A stretch of DNA of 15,727 nucleotides from the NCBI GenBank assembly GCA_029259675.1, contig JAJDES010000111.1, forward strand, positions 1-15,727. The letters are read 5' to 3'. The notes below the pieces were generated by a model that made no database searches, had not been told where the DNA came from, and saw only the letters and a program-made list of their open reading frames with translations. Position 1 is the first letter of the stretch; the number at the start of each line of letters is the position of its first letter. Both the position numbers and the translations under genes were made by a program. The stretch comes from Planctomycetota bacterium (GTDB lineage Bacteria; Planctomycetota; UBA1135; GCA-002686595). Positions 1-7,384 of the stretch are shown piece after piece.

Positions 1-342
1 AACATTGCCAATTCGCAAACCACTCGCACCGAAGACGGAGGTCCTTTTCGTCGCCGGGTTGCGCAATTTGAGCCCATCCTGCTCCAAATTGAAGGCAACC
101 GCGCCAGCGGTGGCGGCGTTCGAGTTACGGGCGTTCTCGAGGATTTCAAATCTCCCATGGAGCGCATCCAAGACCCCGGTCATCCCGATGCGGATGCCGA
201 GGGCATGGTCGAATTGCCCAACGTGAACACCATTCGCGAGATGGCGGACCTGATGACATCCATGCGTGCCTATGAAGCCAACCTGTCCGTGCAGCAGAAC
301 TTCATTCGAATGGCGGAACGCGCGCTTCAACTCGCATCCTAA
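1..342 (+). CDS. flgC: Flagellar basal-body rod protein FlgC (3' part)
   Basis: The reading frame is open from the first base and ends at TAA 340-342, giving 113 visible residues; about 20-25 N-terminal residues lie outside the window compared with the usual length of about 135. The visible part starts within the rod-family signature (NIANSQTTRTEDGGPFRRR) and ends with the conserved rod C-terminal helix (VNTIREMADLMTSMRAYEAN). FlgC is a proximal rod subunit exported to the periplasm; its terminal helices pack together to build the drive shaft above FliE and the MS ring. It stands directly upstream of fliE, the usual flgB-flgC-fliE order, so flgB probably lies just before the window. The gap to fliE is 37 nt with no terminator, so the two are likely co-transcribed. 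Confidence 0.95.
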   Translation, partial: NIANSQTTRTEDGGPFRRRVAQFEPILLQIEGNRASGGGVRVTGVLEDFKSPMERIQDPGHPDADAEGMVELPNVNTIREMADLMTSMRAYEANLSVQQNFIRMAERALQLAS

Positions 343-379
343 GCGTCCTACCAAAGACCACGCCTAAGCCCAGTCCAAC

Positions 380-769
380 ATGTTAGATCGCGTCAATAAC
401 TCGAGCCTCGCTGCTAAAGAAGCGCTCAAATTCGCGTTGGAACGCCAGCGCATGAGCGAAGAGAGAGCCGAGATTAAGGCCCTCGCTTCGGAGATGGCCG
501 GTGCCGGCTTGGACAGCTCGCAAAAGTCGGGCTCCCAGTCGCAGGACGTGAAGAGCTTTGGAGCTCGGATGGCCGAAGGCCTGGGTGGAGTGAATCGCGA
601 GATTCAAAAGGCCGACTCGCTGGCAGAAGACCTAGTGAGCGGCAAGGTTGAGAACTTTCACGAAGTAGCGGCTTCCATCAAGCGCGCTGATCTGTCCTTC
701 AAATTCGCGTTGGAAATTCGCAACCGACTGGTTGAGTCCTATCGCGAAGTCATGCGCATGAACGTCTGA
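380..769 (+). CDS. fliE: Flagellar hook-basal body protein FliE
   Basis: FliE is a small exported protein that joins the FliF MS ring to the rod. The 129-residue product is slightly longer than the usual 100-110. The C-terminal half carries the family signature: a helix around residues 86-110 (VENFHEVAASIKRADLSFKF) followed by a conserved end (ALEIRNRLVESYREVMRMNV). The N-terminal 40 residues are charged, helical and less typical. The start ATG at 380 has no clear Shine-Dalgarno sequence. A 17-bp exact direct repeat (426-442 and 699-715) makes residues near 16-21 and 107-112 share the peptide KFALE. It sits between flgC and fliF, 7 nt from fliF. Confidence 0.92.
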   Translation: MLDRVNNSSLAAKEALKFALERQRMSEERAEIKALASEMAGAGLDSSQKSGSQSQDVKSFGARMAEGLGGVNREIQKADSLAEDLVSGKVENFHEVAASIKRADLSFKFALEIRNRLVESYREVMRMNV

Positions 770-776
770 TCCACCG

Positions 777-2303
777 ATGCTTCAATCAATCCTACAACAA
801 CTCCGCGAAGGCGGAATCGGCTCCAAAGCTGTGGCCGGGCTGCTTCTCGTGGCCGTCATTGGTATCGCCGCCGTTGGTGCGGTCGTGGCCAAAAAGCCGC
901 ACTTTGAGCTGCTGTATAGCGAATTGGACGGTCCGACTAGCGGCAAGATCCAAAAGGCATTGGCCGGCGCCGCAATCCCCTTTGAAGTCAGCCAACCGCC
1001 CGGGCCGTTCATCATCTACGTTGACGAATCGGACCGCTACAAAGCTCAAAGCGCCGTGGCTCTATCCGGCGCACTGGACCGCACACCCGGTGGGATTTTG
1101 CCCGACAGCAGCGGCATTGCCAGCGTTTTCATGAGCGCCGGTGAACGCAACCAAGTTAGCCATAAGCGCGAGCTCCAGGAAATGGAGCGCTTGCTTGAAG
1201 AGTTGGAATTCGTCACCCACGCAAAAGTTAATTCTAAAGTCGGTTTCAAAAGTGCCTTTGGCAAATCAACTCCTCCGACAGCTTCTGTTGTTCTAACCAT
1301 TCGCGGCGATGAACGCCTCACAAGCTCACAGGAACGAAGTGTCGCTAGGCACGTGCGATTTGGTTTGGGCATAGAGGAAGAGAATCTGACAATTAGCGAC
1401 CAACGCGGGGAAAACATTTTCGACGGGTCCCTGCTGGGAATGGATGAAGCCCAATCGGGTGAATGGCTGGATCGAAAGCAATCTTTCGACGAAGGCCTGC
1501 AAGATCGAGCCAACCAAACGCTCGAGTTCATTTACGGCCCGCGGAAAGCGAAAGTGCTGGTCACTTCGACCTGGGATCACTCGCTCAACACCACCATCTC
1601 GGAGTCTTCAGATCCGACCCAAAAGGTCGTGTTGTCGGAATCCGTTTCTGGCAGCAAAACGCCGCAGGGAACCACAAGACCTGTGGGCGGCAGCCCGGGC
1701 ACAAGTTCCAATCTGATTGACGGCAGTGAATCCGCCCCTCCCGTTGATCAAGTTGCGAAAACGGATCAAAGCAAGAAGGAGTACTTCGTTCCTCGCATCA
1801 CTTCGCGCACGGTTAACACGACGCCGACTCTTCAGAGACTCAGTGTTTCCCTATTTATTGATGAGAGCCTTGGTGAAAAGCGCGCTGAGCTCGAAGAGAG
1901 CGTAAAGGCCGCTGTCGGGTTTGACGAAACGCGCAAGGACGCTTTCAAATCCATGCTCAGCCCCTTCGCCGCACTTGATTTGGAGGGCGAGGAAGCTGCG
2001 CTTGATGGAGAAGTGGCCGAAGAGGGCCCGAGCGAAGTGAACCCCATGCTCGAGCTGCTGCTTGAACGAGGGGTTGAGATTCTAAGCGCGCTTGCATTCC
2101 TCTTCGTCTTGATCAAGAGCTTGAAGTCCGCGCCGGCGGCTGCGGCGGAACCGCAAGTTTTTGAAAACGATCAACCTGAGTCCGAGGACATGCTCGAGTT
2201 GCTGGCTCAAGCGCAAATTGACGAACTCGTCAAGAGTGACCCAGCCCGCGTGGGCCAAATCCTTTCCAACTGGGCCGGAGAAGAAGTGGGTAGTTCGCGA
2301 TGA
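777..2303 (+). CDS. fliF: Flagellar MS-ring protein FliF
   Basis: FliF forms the inner-membrane MS ring, the base on which the C ring and export apparatus assemble. The 508-residue product is close to the usual 520-560. A first membrane helix covers about residues 18-38 (AVAGLLLVAVIGIAAVGAVV), followed by the YscJ/FliF-type ring-building periplasmic domains with recognisable stretches (ELLYSELD near 44-51, SHKRELQEMERLLEELE near 126-142). A low-complexity Ser/Gly/Thr-rich loop lies around 285-320. A second membrane helix is at about 431-448. The cytoplasmic C-terminus (about 449-508) ends with the FliG-binding element (LLAQAQIDELVKSDPARVGQ). The start at 777 lies 7 nt after fliE and lacks an obvious ribosome-binding site. 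The stop overlaps the fliG start as ATGA, suggesting translational coupling of these partners. Confidence 0.96.
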   Translation: MLQSILQQLREGGIGSKAVAGLLLVAVIGIAAVGAVVAKKPHFELLYSELDGPTSGKIQKALAGAAIPFEVSQPPGPFIIYVDESDRYKAQSAVALSGALDRTPGGILPDSSGIASVFMSAGERNQVSHKRELQEMERLLEELEFVTHAKVNSKVGFKSAFGKSTPPTASVVLTIRGDERLTSSQERSVARHVRFGLGIEEENLTISDQRGENIFDGSLLGMDEAQSGEWLDRKQSFDEGLQDRANQTLEFIYGPRKAKVLVTSTWDHSLNTTISESSDPTQKVVLSESVSGSKTPQGTTRPVGGSPGTSSNLIDGSESAPPVDQVAKTDQSKKEYFVPRITSRTVNTTPTLQRLSVSLFIDESLGEKRAELEESVKAAVGFDETRKDAFKSMLSPFAALDLEGEEAALDGEVAEEGPSEVNPMLELLLERGVEILSALAFLFVLIKSLKSAPAAAAEPQVFENDQPESEDMLELLAQAQIDELVKSDPARVGQILSNWAGEEVGSSR

Positions 2304-3316
2304 CAGATGAACTTTCAGGCGCCCAACGCGTCGCCACCTTTCTCTTGAGCTTGGACGAAGCGTCCGCGGCAACCATCCTCGGGCATCTCGGCGGAGAGAT
2401 TGTCGAACAAGTGGCCGAGGAAATGACTCGCCTTGAATTGGGCGATTCCGGACACAAGCGCGTGGTTGAGCTCTACCGCAACTTGGCTTTGGAAGCCGGC
2501 GGCCCCAAGCGTGTTCTGTCGCGCAAGGACGATGAACTCAGCAAGTTGCTGACCGCCGGCTTGGGAGCCTCCACGGCAAACAGTGTCGTCAATCGGATTC
2601 AAGAAAGGCGTCAACATGAACAACCTTTCAGTGAACTTGAACAGTATCCGCCGAATCTACTGACCGTCGTTCTGAACGAAGAATCTCCACCCGTATGCGC
2701 CCTTGTTTTGGCGCATATGGATCCGACCATTTCGGCCCTCGTGCTCAGCAACCAAGAACCCGAAATAGCTCTGGACGTTGTCAAACGCATGGCCAACTTG
2801 GTTCCCCCGGGCATCGAAATTCTGCGCGCCATTGCAGCCGACCTGCTGGAACGCTTGAAGATTCAAGCCACCAAACCGCCGGCACCCGACCCGGTCAAGA
2901 GGCTCAAGACAATCGCAGAGATGCTCAACTTCACAAACGAGCAAATCGAAGCTGCGGTTCTGTCCGGACTGGCTGCAGATGATGCCGAAGCTGCACAGGA
3001 AATTCGCGAACACATGTTCGGCTGGGACGACTTGGCCACCATCGACAAGCGTTCGATGCAAAAGATCCTGGGCTCCGTGGACACGCGAACTTTGGCCATT
3101 GCGCTCAAAGCCAGCCCCAAACCCGTTGAGGACAACATCACGGCCAATCTCAGCGCCCGCGTAAAAGACATGGTCATCGAGGAACGAGAACTCGCCGGCG
3201 CCACGGCGCTTACTGAAGTGGAGGCTTGCAGACAACAAGTCATGACAACCGTGCGCGGACTCATTGAAGCTGGTGAATTCAGCCCGGCACGTCAGGGGGA
3301 AGAACTTGTTACCTGA
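2300..3316 (+). CDS. fliG: Flagellar motor switch protein FliG
   Basis: FliG is the C-ring protein that binds FliF at its N-terminus, FliM in its middle and the stator through its charged C-terminal helix. The 338 residues are normal for the family. The N-terminal domain (MTDELSGAQRVATFLLSLDE) is followed by the middle domain, the hinge motif MFGWDDL at 239-245 (usually MFVFEDL) and the C-terminal torque domain (DKRSMQKILGSVDTRTLAIA, then NLSARVKDMV). The middle-domain EHPQ motif, which contacts FliM, reads ESPP at 128-131 here, while the following ALVLAHMDP is standard. The start overlaps the fliF stop (ATGA). Confidence 0.95.
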   Translation: MTDELSGAQRVATFLLSLDEASAATILGHLGGEIVEQVAEEMTRLELGDSGHKRVVELYRNLALEAGGPKRVLSRKDDELSKLLTAGLGASTANSVVNRIQERRQHEQPFSELEQYPPNLLTVVLNEESPPVCALVLAHMDPTISALVLSNQEPEIALDVVKRMANLVPPGIEILRAIAADLLERLKIQATKPPAPDPVKRLKTIAEMLNFTNEQIEAAVLSGLAADDAEAAQEIREHMFGWDDLATIDKRSMQKILGSVDTRTLAIALKASPKPVEDNITANLSARVKDMVIEERELAGATALTEVEACRQQVMTTVRGLIEAGEFSPARQGEELVT

Positions 3317-3857
3317 TTCCATTCAAGTGGCCCGTAGGCCTCAAAGCGTTCGAATTGCTGAAACGGGAGCGGAGAAATCGTTTGCAGCCATCATTGATGC
3401 GCGCATAGCGAAAGCGCGCCTGGAGGGGATTGCAGAAGGTGAGCAAAAGGCGACTTTGGGGGCCGCGGCCGCGCTCGGTTCCGCCATTGATGCACTTGAG
3501 GCTTTGCACACGCAGCTCACTTTGGAAGCCGGACAACAGGCTGTCGAACTGGCCATGGCAACCGCCAGTCATCTACTGCAAGCGGAAGTGGAAAGCGAAC
3601 GCTACAACCTCGAAGAGGTCGTCCGCCAAACCCTGAGTGAATCCGGTGCCGGTCGGCGCACTTGCACCGTACACCTGCACCCGAAGGATGCTGAGCGACT
3701 TGCCGAGATCGAATTTCGGTCGGGCACAACCATCGAAGCGGATCCCAACGTTGCGCGCGGCGATGTCCAGGTTAGCACTCCCGATGGGCTCTTTGTGCGC
3801 GACATCGAACACGCCATCCGCAGCATCGGCGAGCGCATTCTTGGTGACCTGCGATGA
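3306..3857 (+). CDS. fliH: Flagellar export ATPase regulator FliH
   Basis: FliH is the stator-like regulator of the FliI ATPase, linking it to the C ring. The protein shows the expected layout: a Gly/Ala-rich N-terminal helix with a GxxxG-type repeat (ARLEGIAEGEQKATLG), a middle helix (AVELAMATASHLLQAEVE), and the FliH/YscL C-terminal domain (VHLHPKDAERLAE, then ADPNVARGDVQVSTPDG, ending in IGERIL). I chose the TTG at 3306 (183 residues) because AGGGGG at 3294-3299 lies 6 nt upstream; it overlaps the fliG end by 11 nt. The frame is open further upstream, and a TTG at 3264 would add 14 residues but deeply overlaps fliG and has no such site. The stop overlaps the fliI start as ATGA. Confidence 0.88.
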   Translation: MLPDSIQVARRPQSVRIAETGAEKSFAAIIDARIAKARLEGIAEGEQKATLGAAAALGSAIDALEALHTQLTLEAGQQAVELAMATASHLLQAEVESERYNLEEVVRQTLSESGAGRRTCTVHLHPKDAERLAEIEFRSGTTIEADPNVARGDVQVSTPDGLFVRDIEHAIRSIGERILGDLR

Positions 3858-5188
3858 TACCGACCGTCGAACAGTGCAACGAGCACATCAAGACAGCCGC
3901 ACGGCCCTATTGGCGCGGGCGCGTCGATGTAGTTTCCGGAGTCTTGGTGGAAGCGCAGGGCTTACCGGCTGCCATGGGTGAAGTTTGCCGCATTGATCGC
4001 GGCTCTTTGGGCAGTATTGAGGCCGAAGTGGTGGGCTTTCGCGGCAACACGACTTTGTTGATGCCGCACGGCGATGTGGATGGGATCGCTCCGCACAATG
4101 ATGTGGTGGCCCTCGGTCGCCCATTTGTTCTGCCTGTGGGCCAAGAGCTACTCGGGCGCACAATCAACGGCTTTGGCCACCCCTTGGATGACCGGCCGCC
4201 GATTGAAAGCAAAGAACTGCGCCGGGTACGTAGCGACGCGCCGCCCCCCCTTGCACGCGACAACATCGAGAAGCCCCTGCGCACCGGCGTGCGCTCCATT
4301 GATGCAACCGCGACAATCGGTTGTGGCCAGCGCATGGGAATCTTCGCCGGCTCCGGTGTCGGCAAGTCGACCTTGCTCGGTCAAATTTCCAGGGGTACGA
4401 ACGCCGATGTTATCGTGGTTGTCTTGGTTGGTGAGCGGGGGCGCGAAGTGCGCTCATTCATTGAACAGGTACTCGGAGATGACGGGCAGCGCAAAGCCGT
4501 TACCGTTGTCGCGACGTCCGATCGCCCCCCGATTGAACGCTACCTAGCTCCCTTTGTCGGAGTTACCGTCGCCGAGTACTTCCGAGATCAAGGCAAAGAT
4601 GTCTTGCTGGTTATGGATTCGGTCACTCGCTTTGCCGCCGCCACGCGCGAAATCGGTTTGGCCGCGGGTGAGCCCCCCACCTTGCGCGGCTACCCGCCGA
4701 GCTTTTTTGCCACCGTTCCCAAATTGGTCGAACGCATGGGTTGCGGCGAGAAAGGCAGCATCACGGGACTATTGACCGTTCTGCTCGACGGAGACGATCC
4801 CAACGAGCCGGTTGCGGACACCCTGCGCGGTTTGCTGGACGGACACCTCTTCCTCGATCGGAAACTTGCTGAGCGCGGCCATTTTCCGCCCGTTGATGTG
4901 CTCGGCAGTCTGTCGCGATTGATGGACGAACTGGTTAGCGACGAACACCGCCAGTTGGCGCGCAGCTTGCGCGAACACCTGGCTGCATGGCGTGACGGTA
5001 GAGACTTGGTCGAGATCGGAGCCTATCGCGCGGGAACCAATCCCGCCTTGGACGAAGCAATCAAACGCATGCCCATGATCGATGCGTTTTTGCGCCAGGA
5101 ATCGGCCGAGCTTTCCAGCGCGGCAGACACGCTTGATTTGCTCCGTATTGTCGTTCAGGGAGCGCCCATGGGTGAACTGGCTGCGTGA
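3854..5188 (+). CDS. fliI: Flagellum-specific ATP synthase FliI
   Basis: FliI is the hexameric ATPase of the flagellar type III export apparatus, related to the F1 beta subunit. The 444 residues match the family. Visible motifs are the Walker A loop GSGVGKST at 166-173, the catalytic-glutamate segment VGERGREV at 192-199, the Walker B strand VLLVMD at 250-255, the following SVTRFA, and the export-ATPase signature GYPPSFFATVPKLVERMG at 279-296. The ADTLRGLLDGH segment at 321-331 is also typical. The N-terminal beta-barrel domain (about 20-95) is present. No key residue is missing. GGTGA at 3843-3847 gives a plausible ribosome-binding site, and the start overlaps the fliH stop. The neighbours fliH and fliJ encode its direct partners. 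Confidence 0.97.
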   Translation: MIPTVEQCNEHIKTAARPYWRGRVDVVSGVLVEAQGLPAAMGEVCRIDRGSLGSIEAEVVGFRGNTTLLMPHGDVDGIAPHNDVVALGRPFVLPVGQELLGRTINGFGHPLDDRPPIESKELRRVRSDAPPPLARDNIEKPLRTGVRSIDATATIGCGQRMGIFAGSGVGKSTLLGQISRGTNADVIVVVLVGERGREVRSFIEQVLGDDGQRKAVTVVATSDRPPIERYLAPFVGVTVAEYFRDQGKDVLLVMDSVTRFAAATREIGLAAGEPPTLRGYPPSFFATVPKLVERMGCGEKGSITGLLTVLLDGDDPNEPVADTLRGLLDGHLFLDRKLAERGHFPPVDVLGSLSRLMDELVSDEHRQLARSLREHLAAWRDGRDLVEIGAYRAGTNPALDEAIKRMPMIDAFLRQESAELSSAADTLDLLRIVVQGAPMGELAA

Positions 5189-5694
5189 AGAAGCGTTTCC
5201 AATTCTCGTTGGAACGCTTGCAAAACGTTCGCAACGCGCAGGAGCGCATTGCACGCGCTGAATGGGCGGCAGCCGCAGCCATTGCCGGCGAAGCCCACCG
5301 ACGCCTTGAGGCCACCCGCGCGGAATTGGCGGAGGCGCGCAATCAATCGCTCAACTTGCGCAGTTCCAAGCATTTGGACGCCGCAGAGCTGATGGCCGGC
5401 GAGAAACTGATTCACCACATACTTCTGCGGCTCCGCAAGCGCCGCGAGGAGCATATTTCGGCCGAGTCCCATGCGCGTGAATTGCAATTGGCCTGGTCGG
5501 TCCGCAGCGGAGAGCACAAGGCCCTCATCAAGCTCGAGGAGAACGCCCGCGATTCCCATCGCAAGGAGCTTCAGAAGCTCGAAAACGCCGAATTGGACGA
5601 GATATCCGGGGTTCGCTGGGCCTCCTCAAGGAGTGCGGAAAAATATTCCAGTCAAGAGCGGCAGATGCCGATAGGTCCGGATAGCACGCCATGA
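5185..5694 (+). CDS. fliJ: Flagellar export chaperone/stalk protein FliJ
   Basis: FliJ is the coiled-coil stalk inserted in the FliI hexamer, comparable to the gamma subunit of F1. The 169-residue product is almost wholly helical and highly charged, with a typical start (MKKRFQFSLERLQNVRNAQE), Ala/Glu/Arg-rich heptads to about residue 140 and a disordered tail. FliJ sequences are poorly conserved, so the call rests on this N-terminal pattern, length, coiled-coil composition and position directly after fliI. The start is GTG at 5185, overlapping the fliI stop as GTGA, with GGTGA 9 nt upstream. The stop overlaps the next ATG (ATGA). Confidence 0.88.
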   Translation: MKKRFQFSLERLQNVRNAQERIARAEWAAAAAIAGEAHRRLEATRAELAEARNQSLNLRSSKHLDAAELMAGEKLIHHILLRLRKRREEHISAESHARELQLAWSVRSGEHKALIKLEENARDSHRKELQKLENAELDEISGVRWASSRSAEKYSSQERQMPIGPDSTP

Positions 5695-6407
5695 CCAGAG
5701 TCATAGAAACAGGAGTTCTCGCCCTCGGCGGGATAAGTCTATTCGCCGTTGCCTTCGTCGGGTTCGCGCGCCTTTCCGGTGCCCCGCTCGAAGAAGTTGC
5801 CGTCATTGGACCGCTGTTCAGCGCGGACCCTGATGAAGAAGAGCAAGTCCCATCGCTCGAAGAGGATTGGGAAGACGTCTTCACCACGGAAGAACAGGTT
5901 GTTGAAGCCAACCTGGGGATTCTGGGCGCCTACAACCTGCCTTCACCGTTTAGCGAAATTGAGCTGCAGGAATTTGCCGCTGAAATCAAACAGAGCAAAC
6001 TCAAGTACGATCAACTGCTGGATGACCTCGCTACCCGCGAGGAAGATCTAGCATTGAAGGCTGAGCAGGTCGATCGCCAAATGAAATCTCTGATCGAGTT
6101 GCGCGATCACCTCGACGCCTGGGAAGCCCAACTCGATTTGCGTTCAAGCGAAATCGCTCGCGACGAAACCACAACGGCTCCGTCGGAACAGACGGACAAG
6201 GGGCCCGCGGTTGGAAATCCGGCGCAAGTGGCCGTGATGTTCGAAGAGGGCAAAGCCGACGATATGGCCCTCAGATTGGCGAAGTATTCGGCCCAGGAAG
6301 CCTCGGAGATCCTCAAGAATCTGTCCCCGGCTCGGGCGGCTGAGCTGCTCAACGAATTGCCGGACGACAAGTGGAGAGAATACGTCGACGCCTATAGCGC
6401 GAAGTAG
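5691..6407 (+). CDS. MotE/YlxF-like membrane coiled-coil protein with MgtE_N-like domain
   Basis: The 238-residue product has one N-terminal membrane helix (about 8-27), an acidic linker (about 43-70), a long coiled coil (about 89-155) and a C-terminal domain resembling the MgtE intracellular N-domain (about 178-235; FEEGKADDMALRLAKYSAQE, then ILKNLSPARAAELLNELP). This layout is that of the YlxF/MotE family, encoded directly after fliJ in many flagellar operons. In alphaproteobacteria MotE is a periplasmic chaperone for MotC; in other lineages the function is not settled. With a single N-terminal helix the C-terminal domain is probably periplasmic. The start overlaps the fliJ stop, so it closes the first coupled unit. 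A role in motor or hook assembly is inferred from position only. Confidence 0.75.
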   Translation: MTRVIETGVLALGGISLFAVAFVGFARLSGAPLEEVAVIGPLFSADPDEEEQVPSLEEDWEDVFTTEEQVVEANLGILGAYNLPSPFSEIELQEFAAEIKQSKLKYDQLLDDLATREEDLALKAEQVDRQMKSLIELRDHLDAWEAQLDLRSSEIARDETTTAPSEQTDKGPAVGNPAQVAVMFEEGKADDMALRLAKYSAQEASEILKNLSPARAAELLNELPDDKWREYVDAYSAK

Positions 6408-6614
6408 TTTCCGCTTGGGGCCATTAGGCCGTTTGAGGCTCTTTTGGGGCCCAATTCCGCGATTCAGTGCCAGGAAAGAATTTCCGGCTGCTCTCTGTGG
6501 GATCAAGGCCTGGCCACATTGAGCCGATAAGAGACGCGACCCCTCTCTTTCCTCAATCGCTTTCCCACGAGCGTTTGGGACCCCGCGTGTTTCCCCCACC
6601 GCATCGCTCCCCAC
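6408..6614 (+). other. Intergenic spacer between the export unit and the stator unit
   Basis: This 207-nt gap is the largest break in the flagellar cluster. It contains an 8-nt direct repeat TTGGGGCC (6415-6422 and 6444-6451), a short palindrome GGAAA-GAA-TTTCC near 6472-6484, the sigma-28 promoter candidate, and a pyrimidine-rich leader before motA with a small hairpin (TCCCA 6563-6567 with TGGGA 6576-6580) and no clear ribosome-binding site. No coding frame fits it. No terminator with a T-run is visible, so readthrough from the first unit remains possible. Confidence 0.6.
6503..6530 (+). promoter_or_regulatory. Candidate sigma-28 (FliA) promoter for motA
   Basis: GCCGATAA at 6523-6530 matches the sigma-28 -10 consensus at all 8 positions. 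Sixteen nt upstream is TCAAG (6503-6507), matching the -35 consensus TAAAG at 4 of 5 positions; usual spacing from TAAA to GCCGATAA is about 15. The transcription start would be near 6537, about 78 nt before the motA ATG. Sigma-28 control of stator genes is common in other bacteria. The -35 is imperfect and the consensus comes from distant species. Confidence 0.5.
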
Positions 6615-7382
6615 ATGGATATCACAACCGTACTCGGCACCCTCTTAGCCTTCGGCTTTGTGATTGGTGCGATGGCCTCGGGCGTCGGCGGTATTGCGAT
6701 CTTCGTTCACGTGCCTTCGCTCGGACTTGTTGCCGGTGGCACGACCGCTGTGGTCTTGATGAACTTCACCATGGCGGACATGAAGGGCTTGGTGAAGGTC
6801 ATCCTCAGGACCTACTTCTTCAAGCTTGGAACCCCGGGTGATGAAATTGGTCGCGTCATTGAATACGCAAACCTTGCCCGCAAGGAAGGGCTGCTGGCTC
6901 TAGAAGAAAAGCTCGGCGAGGTTGAAGATCCTTTTTTCGGCAAGGGCATCCAACTCGTTATTGACGGGTTTTCGGCCGATACGGTGCGCGACATCATGGA
7001 CTTGGAGGCCGAGTGGCAGCGACAGCGCCACAACAAAGGCAAGATGATGCTCGATGCCCTGGGCGCCATGGCCCCCGCATTCGGCATGATTGGAACCCTC
7101 GTTGGTTTGGTGCAGATGCTCCAAAACCTCTCGGATCCGTCCGCAATCGGCGGAGGTATGGCGACCGCGCTGCTAACGACGCTTTATGGCGCTATGGCCG
7201 CCAACATGGTGTTCATTCCTTTGTCGGGCAAGCTCGATGTGCGCTCCAAGGAAGAGGTGCTGCTGCGCGAGCTCATGATTGAGGGCATCGTCGCCATTCA
7301 ATCCGGTGAGAAGCCGCAACTGATCAAAGAGAAGTTGAAGAGCTTTCTTTCTCCCCGCGATCGCGAGGCCATCGAGGCCTAG
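6615..7382 (+). CDS. motA: Flagellar motor stator protein MotA
   Basis: MotA is the five-fold outer subunit of the stator, turning around a MotB dimer when ions flow and pushing FliG. The 255-residue protein has the four-helix layout: helices near 5-25 and 33-52, a cytoplasmic domain with the FliG-contact charges (R89, E97, E98 in NLARKEGLLALEEKL), and helices 3 and 4. The channel motifs are clear: MAPAFGMIGTLVGLVQML with the essential proline at 154, and MATALLTTLYGAMAANMVF. Threonines 161 and 188/189 align with PomA T158 and T185/T186, a pattern seen in sodium-driven stators. The next gene, motB, starts 2 nt after the stop. Confidence 0.95.
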   Translation: MDITTVLGTLLAFGFVIGAMASGVGGIAIFVHVPSLGLVAGGTTAVVLMNFTMADMKGLVKVILRTYFFKLGTPGDEIGRVIEYANLARKEGLLALEEKLGEVEDPFFGKGIQLVIDGFSADTVRDIMDLEAEWQRQRHNKGKMMLDALGAMAPAFGMIGTLVGLVQMLQNLSDPSAIGGGMATALLTTLYGAMAANMVFIPLSGKLDVRSKEEVLLRELMIEGIVAIQSGEKPQLIKEKLKSFLSPRDREAIEA

Positions 7383-7384
7383 CC

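Noticed and set aside
2657..3322. 221-codon open frame on the - strand opposite fliG
   Set aside because: Shadow of fliG with unusual Cys/Phe/Gly-rich composition and no recognisable motif.
5667..5674. GCCGATAG, a 7 of 8 sigma-28 -10 match just before the MotE-like gene
   Set aside because: No TAAA-like -35 at the right distance, and it lies inside fliJ coding sequence of a tightly coupled operon; probably chance.
6467..6841. Open frame on the + strand overlapping the motA start
   Set aside because: Its second half is motA read in another frame, rich in His/Arg/Pro; the region before motA is better explained as promoter and leader.
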